Shown here: piece by piece, positions 28,201 through 34,700 of the stretch | Numbering within the stretch: position 1 is the stretch's first letter | How the letters are laid out: each line of letters opens with the position of its first letter | Assembly: GCF_003711105.1 (NCBI RefSeq) | Contig: NZ_CP023865.1 | Coordinates: 3,001,001 to 3,065,000, forward strand | DNA: 64,000 nucleotides | Direction: 5' to 3' | Source of the DNA: Actinoplanes teichomyceticus ATCC 31121 | GTDB taxonomy: Bacteria; Actinomycetota; Actinomycetes; Mycobacteriales; Micromonosporaceae | Program-made: the position numbers and the translations under genes | Notes under the pieces: model-generated | The model's input: only the letters and a program-made list of their open reading frames with translations | Told to the model about the DNA's origin: nothing | Databases searched by the model: none

Positions 28201-28307
28201 TGCTCGCCGAGCGGGTGGTCGGCTCCGGCGAGGGCTGGCTGACCGCGCTGTCCACCAACGAGTTGCGTGACCTGTTCGCGCTGGCCCCGGAGGCGATCGT
28301 TGACTGA
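25293..28307 (+). CDS. SNF2-family DNA/RNA helicase-like ATPase
   Basis: The protein has ~1004 residues. The C-terminal half has all SNF2 motifs: [14 protein letters not shown] (I), LDEAQHIKN (II), [19 protein letters not shown] (III), [26 protein letters not shown] (V) and [11 protein letters not shown] (VI). The first ~500 residues form the bacterial SNF2-associated region. These enzymes translocate on DNA to remodel protein-DNA complexes; in bacteria they are linked to transcription recycling and repair. The GTG at 25293 is preferred by sequence but has no close ribosome site; an upstream GTG at 25263 is possible. The stop overlaps the SWIM gene by eight bases. Confidence 0.92.
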   Translation: [1004 protein letters not shown]

Positions 28308-29112
28308 GCCGGACACCGACTTCGCGCCCGCGTTCCTGGGCATGTTCGAGTCCCTGCGGATGGGCCCGACGTTCGCCCGTGGCCGGCGGGACGAGCGGGC
28401 CGGGCACGTCCGCAGCCTGACCGTCTCCAGCAGCCTGGCCGTCGCCCTGGTCCGTGGCCCGGACGACCCGGCCGCCTTCCGGGCCCGGATCGCGGTGCGT
28501 GCCTTCGGCGCGGCCGAGTGGGCGCGGGTGGAGTCGGTCCTGGTGAAGGAGGCCCGGTTCGTCGCCGGGCTGCTCGACGGGCGGATGCCGCCCGGGATCG
28601 AGTCGGTCTTCGCCGGCGCCGGGCTGACCCTGCTGCCGCTCTCGTTCGACGAGGTGGCGATGGACTGCACCTGCGAGCGCTGGCCGATGCCGTGCGTGCA
28701 TCTGGCCGCGACGTGTTACGCGCTGGCCCGGGCGTTCCGGACCGACCCGTTCGAGGTGTTCGCCTGGCGCGGGCGGCACCGCGACGAGCTGCTGATGCGG
28801 CTGCGCCGGCTGCGTGAGGCGGCCGCGGCGCGCGACCCCGTGACCGATGCTGAAAGAACGGATGGCCGGGCGGAGACCGTACCGGAGCCGGACGCCCCGT
28901 CGATCGACCCGCAGGACCCGGAGGCCTTCTGGGGCAGCCGCCTCGACTTCAGCGAATCCGCAGGTCAGGAGCCATCCGGTGGGCGTTCCGACGCGCTGCT
29001 CGACCAGCTTGACCCGCCGCGACTCGACCACCTCGGGCAGCCGCTGACCGAGGTGCTCCGCCCGGCTTTCCGCGCCTTTTCGGACACGTCGGGGGTCGGT
29101 CGAAAGGACTAG
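28300..29112 (+). CDS. SWIM zinc-finger protein, partner of the SNF2 helicase
   Basis: The protein has 270 residues. The CxC-xn-CxH SWIM motif reads CTCERWPMPCVHLAATC near residue 125, and the rest is helical. SWIM domains bind nucleic acid or protein and are repeatedly found next to, or fused with, SNF2 ATPases. The TTG at 28300 overlaps the SNF2 stop, so synthesis is coupled and the two probably act as one complex. The last ~75 residues are acidic and of low complexity. Confidence 0.87.
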   Translation: MTEPDTDFAPAFLGMFESLRMGPTFARGRRDERAGHVRSLTVSSSLAVALVRGPDDPAAFRARIAVRAFGAAEWARVESVLVKEARFVAGLLDGRMPPGIESVFAGAGLTLLPLSFDEVAMDCTCERWPMPCVHLAATCYALARAFRTDPFEVFAWRGRHRDELLMRLRRLREAAAARDPVTDAERTDGRAETVPEPDAPSIDPQDPEAFWGSRLDFSESAGQEPSGGRSDALLDQLDPPRLDHLGQPLTEVLRPAFRAFSDTSGVGRKD

Positions 29113-29191
29113 ATCCCGCGAAACGCCGGACCCGTTCGGACGACCGTGATGCGCTAAGTGCGTAATGACGTTATGTCCGAAAAGGTGTGAC

Positions 29192-30076
29192 ATGAACAAG
29201 GCACAGCGTTTCTTGGCGCTCGCCGGCATGGGTGTCGCCGCAGGCGCGATGATCGGCGTGAGCCCGGTGCAGGCCGCCCCGGCCGGCGCCTCGTCGGCCT
29301 CCGGCGGTGGCGCCGCCACCCGGGTGTCGGACTGGGGCGGCGATGCCGTCGTCGGCTACTACCGCACGGAGTGGGCGTGCGAGCGTGCCGGCTGGACCGG
29401 CCGGCGGTACGGCGCCTGGGACGCATACGACTGCAACCCCGTCCGCTACGGGTGGCGCGGCTGGGTCTTCCAGCTGGTCGTCCAGGAGGACGACTGGGAA
29501 TGGAACGACTGGGACGGCCCGTGGCCGGGCGGCTGGCCGTACCGGCCGGACTACGCGGGCCGGCCCTACCACGGCCACGGTCATGGCGACCGGGACCGTG
29601 GCGACGACCGTGGCCACGGCGACCGGGGCCGCGACTGCGATGACCGCGGTCATGGCGCCGGCGACCGGGACCGCGGTGACTGGGACCGGGGCCGGGGCTG
29701 CGACGACCGCGGTCACGGTGCCGGCGACCGGGACCGCGGCGACCGGGACCGGGGTGACCGGGACCGGGGTCGGGACTGCGACGACCGTGGCCATGGTGCC
29801 GGGGACCGGGACCGGGGCCACGGCGACTGGGACCGTGACCGGGGCTGCGGCGACCAGGGCCGGGGCCACGGCGACTGGGACCGTGACCGGGACCGTGGCG
29901 ACCGGGACCGGGGTGACCGGGACCGGGGTGACCGGGACCGGGGTGACCGGGACCGTGGCGACGACGACGGGCCGTGGGGCGGTCCGCTCGGCGCCTCGCA
30001 CGACCAGCACGGCCCGAAGGGGATGCCCGGCCGCCCGCGCGGCGACCACGACACCAGGACCTGGCCGAAGCCGTAG
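29192..30076 (+). CDS. Secreted Asp/Arg/Gly/His repeat protein
   Basis: The protein has 294 residues. A signal peptide (~1-30, ending PVQAAPAG) precedes a ~95-residue Trp/Tyr-rich globular-looking part with two Cys (WACERAGW, YDCNP). After that come ~155 residues made almost only of D, R, G and H with periodic Cys, in units such as GDRDRG and CDDRGHGAGDRDRG. Positive and negative charges balance, a polyampholyte. The function is unknown; metal or polysaccharide binding or a hydrated surface layer are possibilities. The ATG at 29192 follows AAAGGTG. Confidence 0.8.
   Translation: MNKAQRFLALAGMGVAAGAMIGVSPVQAAPAGASSASGGGAATRVSDWGGDAVVGYYRTEWACERAGWTGRRYGAWDAYDCNPVRYGWRGWVFQLVVQEDDWEWNDWDGPWPGGWPYRPDYAGRPYHGHGHGDRDRGDDRGHGDRGRDCDDRGHGAGDRDRGDWDRGRGCDDRGHGAGDRDRGDRDRGDRDRGRDCDDRGHGAGDRDRGHGDWDRDRGCGDQGRGHGDWDRDRDRGDRDRGDRDRGDRDRGDRDRGDDDGPWGGPLGASHDQHGPKGMPGRPRGDHDTRTWPKP
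29575..29970 (+). repeat. In-gene tandem repeat array of the secreted D/R/G/H protein
   Basis: Variants of GACCGGGACCGGGGT (15 bp) alternate with longer units containing TGCGACGACCGCGGTCATGG. The most regular run is 29898-29955, with identical 15-mers in tandem. Unit lengths keep the reading frame. Confidence 0.85.
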
Positions 30077-30094
30077 ATCACGACCGCCGGGAAA

Positions 30095-30128
30095 CGCGGG
30101 CCGCACCCGTCACCGGGTGTGGCCCGCG
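30095..30128. terminator. Bidirectional hairpin between convergent genes
   Basis: CGCGGGCCGCACCCG (30095-30109) pairs with CGGGTGTGGCCCGCG (30114-30128) with one G-T pair and a TCAC loop. There is no U-tract. It is well placed to end both the repeat-protein gene and the dehydrogenase gene. Confidence 0.75.
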
Positions 30129-30135
30129 ATGGGCC

Positions 30136-31545
30136 TCACCAGGCCACGGAGGCGTAGTCCTTGAGGAAGCAGCCGTACACGTCCTCGCCCTGCTCGCCGC
30201 GCACGATCGGGTCGTACACCCGGGCCGCGCCGTCCACCAGGTCCAGCGGGGCGTGAAAACCCTCGTCGTGCAGCCGCATCTTGGTCGGGTGCGGCCGCTC
30301 GTCGGTGATCCAGCCGGTGTCGACGCTGGTCATCAGGATGCCGTCGGCGAACATGTCAGCCGCGCTGGTGCGGGTCAGCATGTTCAGCGCGGCCTTCGCC
30401 ATGTTCGTGTGCGGGTGCCCGGCGCCCTTGTAGCCGCGGCTGAAGATGCCCTCCATGGCGGAGACGTTCACCACGTACCGCCGGGGGAACGGCGACGCGG
30501 TCATCGCCGCCCGCAGCCGGCTGACCAGGACGAACGGCGCGGTCACGTTGCACAGCTGCACCTCGAGCAGCTCCAGCGGGTCCACCTCGTGCACCCGGTC
30601 GCTCCAACTGTTGGTCGGCGTGGTGTCCGGCACCAGGCCGCCCGCGTCGATCTGCACCGACCGCGCGGTCAGCGCCAGCTCGGTGACCTGCTGCGGGGTC
30701 AGCGTCGTGGTCCCGGCGGTCAGCACCGCCGCCGGCGAGCTGCCGGCGCCGCCGAAGTACTCCAGCTCCGGCAGCTTCCCGCCGGGCAGCGGCTCGGCCT
30801 CGGCGGCCGCGATCGCCGAGTACGCCCCGGCCGTGCGCCGCACCGTCTGCGCCGCGTTGTTGATCAGGATGTCCAGCGGCCCGCGCGCCGCCACCGAGTC
30901 GGCCAGGCCCACCACCTGCGCCGGGTCACGCAGGTCGATCCCGACGATCCGCAGCCGGTGCAGCCATTCCGAGCTGTCCGGCATCGCGGTGAACCGGCGC
31001 ACCGCGTCGTGCGGGAACCGCGTCGTGATCGTCAGGTCCGCGCCGTCACGCAGCAACCGCAGCGCGATGTACATGCCGATCTTGGCGCGGCCGCCGGTGA
31101 GCAGCGCCCGCCGCCCGGTCAGAACGGTCCGGGCCTCCCGGCGCGCATGGTTCAGCTTCGCGCAGTCCGGGCAGAGCTGGTGGTAGAACGCGTCCACCAC
31201 GGTGTAGCGCTGCTTGCACACGTAACAGCCGCGCGCCTGCTTCAGGATCCCGGCCGTCGCGCCCGCCGTCGCGCTCTTCAGCGGGATGCCGGCGGTCTCG
31301 TCGTCGATCCGCCCCGGCGCCCCGGTCGCGGTCGCCGCGGTCACCGCCCGGTCGTTGGCGAGAACCGCCTGCCGGCGATCCCTGCGCCGCTGCAGCTTCG
31401 CGGTCTTGAACAGCCCGGCCGTCGCGCGCCGCACCCGTACCGCGTCCGGATGCTCCACCGGCAGAGCCTCCACCTCGGCCAGGACGGCGAGGCAGACCGC
31501 CAGGCGGTCCGGGTCCACGCCCACGGTCGGGTCACTGCCGGTCAT
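30136..31545 (-). CDS. Short-chain dehydrogenase/reductase with N-terminal zinc ribbon
   Basis: The protein has 469 residues. Residues ~1-100 are helical and of no known family. CYVCKQRYTVVDAFYHQLCPDC near 110-131 forms a two-knuckle CxxC..CxxC zinc ribbon. An SDR Rossmann domain follows (~147-469) with LLTGGRAKIGMYIA for the dinucleotide loop, ILINNAAQTVRR, VVNVSAMEGIFSR carrying the catalytic Ser, and a late NMAKAALNML Lys segment. The Tyr of the usual YxxxK is not evident: the segment reads HTNMAK. The ATG at 31545 has GAAGGAG eleven bases before it. The metal-site/SDR fusion is unusual. Confidence 0.85.
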   Translation of the reverse strand: MTGSDPTVGVDPDRLAVCLAVLAEVEALPVEHPDAVRVRRATAGLFKTAKLQRRRDRRQAVLANDRAVTAATATGAPGRIDDETAGIPLKSATAGATAGILKQARGCYVCKQRYTVVDAFYHQLCPDCAKLNHARREARTVLTGRRALLTGGRAKIGMYIALRLLRDGADLTITTRFPHDAVRRFTAMPDSSEWLHRLRIVGIDLRDPAQVVGLADSVAARGPLDILINNAAQTVRRTAGAYSAIAAAEAEPLPGGKLPELEYFGGAGSSPAAVLTAGTTTLTPQQVTELALTARSVQIDAGGLVPDTTPTNSWSDRVHEVDPLELLEVQLCNVTAPFVLVSRLRAAMTASPFPRRYVVNVSAMEGIFSRGYKGAGHPHTNMAKAALNMLTRTSAADMFADGILMTSVDTGWITDERPHPTKMRLHDEGFHAPLDLVDGAARVYDPIVRGEQGEDVYGCFLKDYASVAW

Positions 31546-31694
31546 TCGTGATTTCTCCTTCTCGGCCGAACTGTCGCCAGGCACTGTATTACCTCGCGGT
31601 CCTATCGGCCGCCGCGCGCGTCCGGCAAGGGGTCCGGGTCACCTCGCCTTCCGGTACGACGGGGGCGGGGTGCGTCCGTCGCGTGCTCCCGTCG

Positions 31695-31730
31695 CCGATG
31701 CGCGCCCCGCCGGGCTGGGGCGCGCATCGG
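31695..31730 (-). terminator. Hairpin after the MMPL gene
   Basis: CCGATGCGCGCCCC (31695-31708) and GGGGCGCGCATCGG (31717-31730) form a perfect 14-bp stem with an 8-base loop. It lies ten bases past the stop of the minus-strand MMPL gene. There is no U-tract. Confidence 0.75.
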
Positions 31731-31740
31731 CGGGTGCCGG

Positions 31741-34700
31741 TCACCGGGTCGGGTCCGGGTCGCTGTCGTGGCCGGCGCGTTGGTCCGTGGGGCGGTCCGG
31801 TGCGGCCGGGTCGTCGGTGCCCGGACGCGGGCGTCGCGGCCCGGGGGAGTGGTCGGCGAGCGTCGCCGGGCGCCGTCCGGCCGCCGGTGGCCGGCCACCG
31901 CTCAGCCAGTCGTCCAGCGTCTGCGGCCGGGGTGCCGCCGAGCTGACCGGCTCGTCGCCGGTGGGCTGGTCCTGCGGGTTCGATGGACGCGGTGTGGCCG
32001 CGCTGGCGGGCCGGTCCGCCCCGAGGTGCGGGGCCGCGCTGACGGGCCGGTCCGCCCCGGGGTGCGGGGCCGCGCTGGCGGGCCGGTCCGCCCCGGGGTG
32101 CGGGGCCGCGCTGGCGGGCCGGTCCGCCCCGAGGTGCGGGGCCGCGCTGACGGGCCGGTCCGCCTCGGGGTGCGGGGCCGCCGAGCTGACCGGGCGGTTG
32201 TCGCCGGGCCAGTCCGCTAGGCTCCGTGGCCGGGATGCGGGCGAGCTGACCGGGCGGTCGTCGCCGGCCGGCCGGTCGCCGAGGCTCTGCGGGCGGCCCG
32301 GCGCCGGGCTGCCGTGCAGCCACTCGTCCAGCGTCTGCGGGCGCCGCGCCGGCGAGGAACTGACCGGCACCGAACTGACCGGAGGCAGGTCACCCAGCGT
32401 CTGCGGGCGGGGTGCCGGGGCCGGGTCGGCTGATCGGGTGGGCGTGGTGCCGTGCAGCCACTCGTCCAGGGTCTGCGGCCGTGGCCGGGAAGCGGGCGCG
32501 CTGACCGGTGCGGCCGTCGGCTCGACCTCCTCGGCCGTCGGCTCGACCTCCTCGGCGTCCGCCTCGTTCGACGCCGCCGGTCGGGCCTTCGGGTCTGCTT
32601 CCGTACCCGGTTCGGTTCCGGCGTCCGCCGCCGCGTCGGGCTCCGTGCGCTCCTCGGCGGGGGTCGCTTCCGCCGACTCCGTCTCACTCTCGGCCGGCGC
32701 TTCGGTCGTGACCTGCGGAGTTTCGTCCGGTGCGAGGTCAGCCGCAGGGCTGGTTGCCGCTCGGGGTGACTCCTCGGCCGTCGCCGGGTCGCCCGGAAGT
32801 CGGTCGCCGGCCGTGGTCGCGGTCGCCCCGGGGTCGCCGGTGGTGGTCGCGGTGGCCTTGGGGTCGCCGGTGGTGGTCGCGGTGGCCTCGGGATCGCCGG
32901 GCGTGGTCGCGGTGGCCGACTCGGCGTCGCTCGTGCCTTTCGCAGCTGGCGAAGGATCAGTCTCGGTCACCGGCTCCGGGGACCGCGGCCCGGTGGCCGA
33001 CTCCTCCGCGGCGCCGGGGTGAGCCCGGCGCCGGGATGGAGCGGGCAGGTCGCCCAGGGTCGCCGGGCGGTTCGGGCGGGTGGCGGGAACACCGGGCGGC
33101 TGCGCACGATCCGCGTCAGCAGGGCCGGTGGGATAGTCTCCGGGCCCGTCATCGTCTCCGGGCCCGTCATCGACGGCGGGACCGGCATCGACGGCGGGCG
33201 ACCCGAGATCGGCGGGTGCCCGCTCCTCGGCTTTCGGGGTGATCCGGTGCTCGCCCGTGGCATCGGTCGCGGTCCCGGCGAGAACCGGTTCGGCATCGGC
33301 CGGCTCCGGCGCAGCCGGGGCGTCAGCCGTGTCCCCGGAGCCGGAGAGCCACGTGAAATCCGAGCCGACCGGAGCGCCCGGAGCCCGGACGATTCCCGCG
33401 ATACGGGGGTCCGACATCCAGGTGAAGGCGTCCGCCACCTCAGCGGGGATCGCACTGACCGGCGCGACCTCGGGCACGAGGACATGTTCCGCCGCGCCCG
33501 TGTCGACGCTCGCCCGGTCGGATCCGGCCACCCGCTCGGTATCGGGGCCGGGGTGGTGCGGGTCGGTGGACGCGCTGTCAGTACCGGCCTGTTCCACCTC
33601 ACCGGTCCCGGAGGTGCTCGGACCCGCAGCCGCGACGGCGGGATCGGCCGGTTCTCCGGACGCGTTGCCGGAGTGGGGCATGTCGCCGGAGCTCGGAGCA
33701 GAGGTCGTCGCTGTCGCGGCGATGTCCTCGCGGTCCCCCTTCGGTGCGTCAGGATCCAGGGATTCGTCTGCCGGCGTTGCGGGCTCCGCCGACGGTGCGG
33801 TGTCCTCGGGGGTTGTGGCGTCCGCTGATGGTGCGGTGTCCTCGGACGGTGCGGGCTCCGGCCGGGTGGCTCCGGTGGTGCTCGCGGCTTCCGGTGGCCG
33901 TGTGGCGTCCGCCGCCGGCGCGGTTGTGGCTTCGCTGTCAGCGTCCGCCGGGGAGTCAGCGTCCGCCGGGGAGTCAGCGGCCGGCTGCTCGGCGTCGCTG
34001 GTACCGGCAGGCACCTCGACGGCGGTTCGGTAGATGGGGAGCACCTGGGTGGCGTCCGAGGTGATCAGCGCGGCGTCGGCGTTTTCGTCCTGACCGCCGT
34101 TCGCGATCTGCGCCACGTCCGGGCTCGGCTGAGCCGCCGCCGATGGACCGTCGGCGGGATCCTGGAGGAACGGCGCCGGGAAGGCGTCCGCCGGCCCGGG
34201 CTCCGGCTCCGGCCCGGGCTCCGGCTCCGGCCCGGGCTCCGGCTCCGGCCCGGGCTCCGGGTCCGGCTCCGACTCCGGGTCGGAAGGCTGGCGGGCGGTT
34301 GTGGGTTCGCTGGAGAGCGAGGTGGGGGGCTCCGCGGCGAGCCCGTTGAGGCTGTACGCCGACGCGGTCTCGGCGAACAGCGGCGGTGCCTCCTCCGGCG
34401 GCGCGGTGCCGGTGCCGATGGCGGCCGACGCCGCGGCCTCCGAGTAGATCGGGAGAACCTGGGTCAGGTCGGCCGTGCCCGGCTCGGCGGGGTGCGGCGC
34501 GGTCACTCCCGCCGCACCCGGGGTGGCGGCCGGAGCCGGTACGCCCGCACCGGTGATCACCGGCATGACCTGCGTCCGGTCGGATGCCGCCGTCGCCGCC
34601 GCGTCGTCGGCGACAGCGGCCGGGGACGAGGCGCCAGCGGACGCCTCCGGGACGTCGGTGGCCACGGCCGGGGTGTCGTCCGACGAGCGGGCCGCGACAG

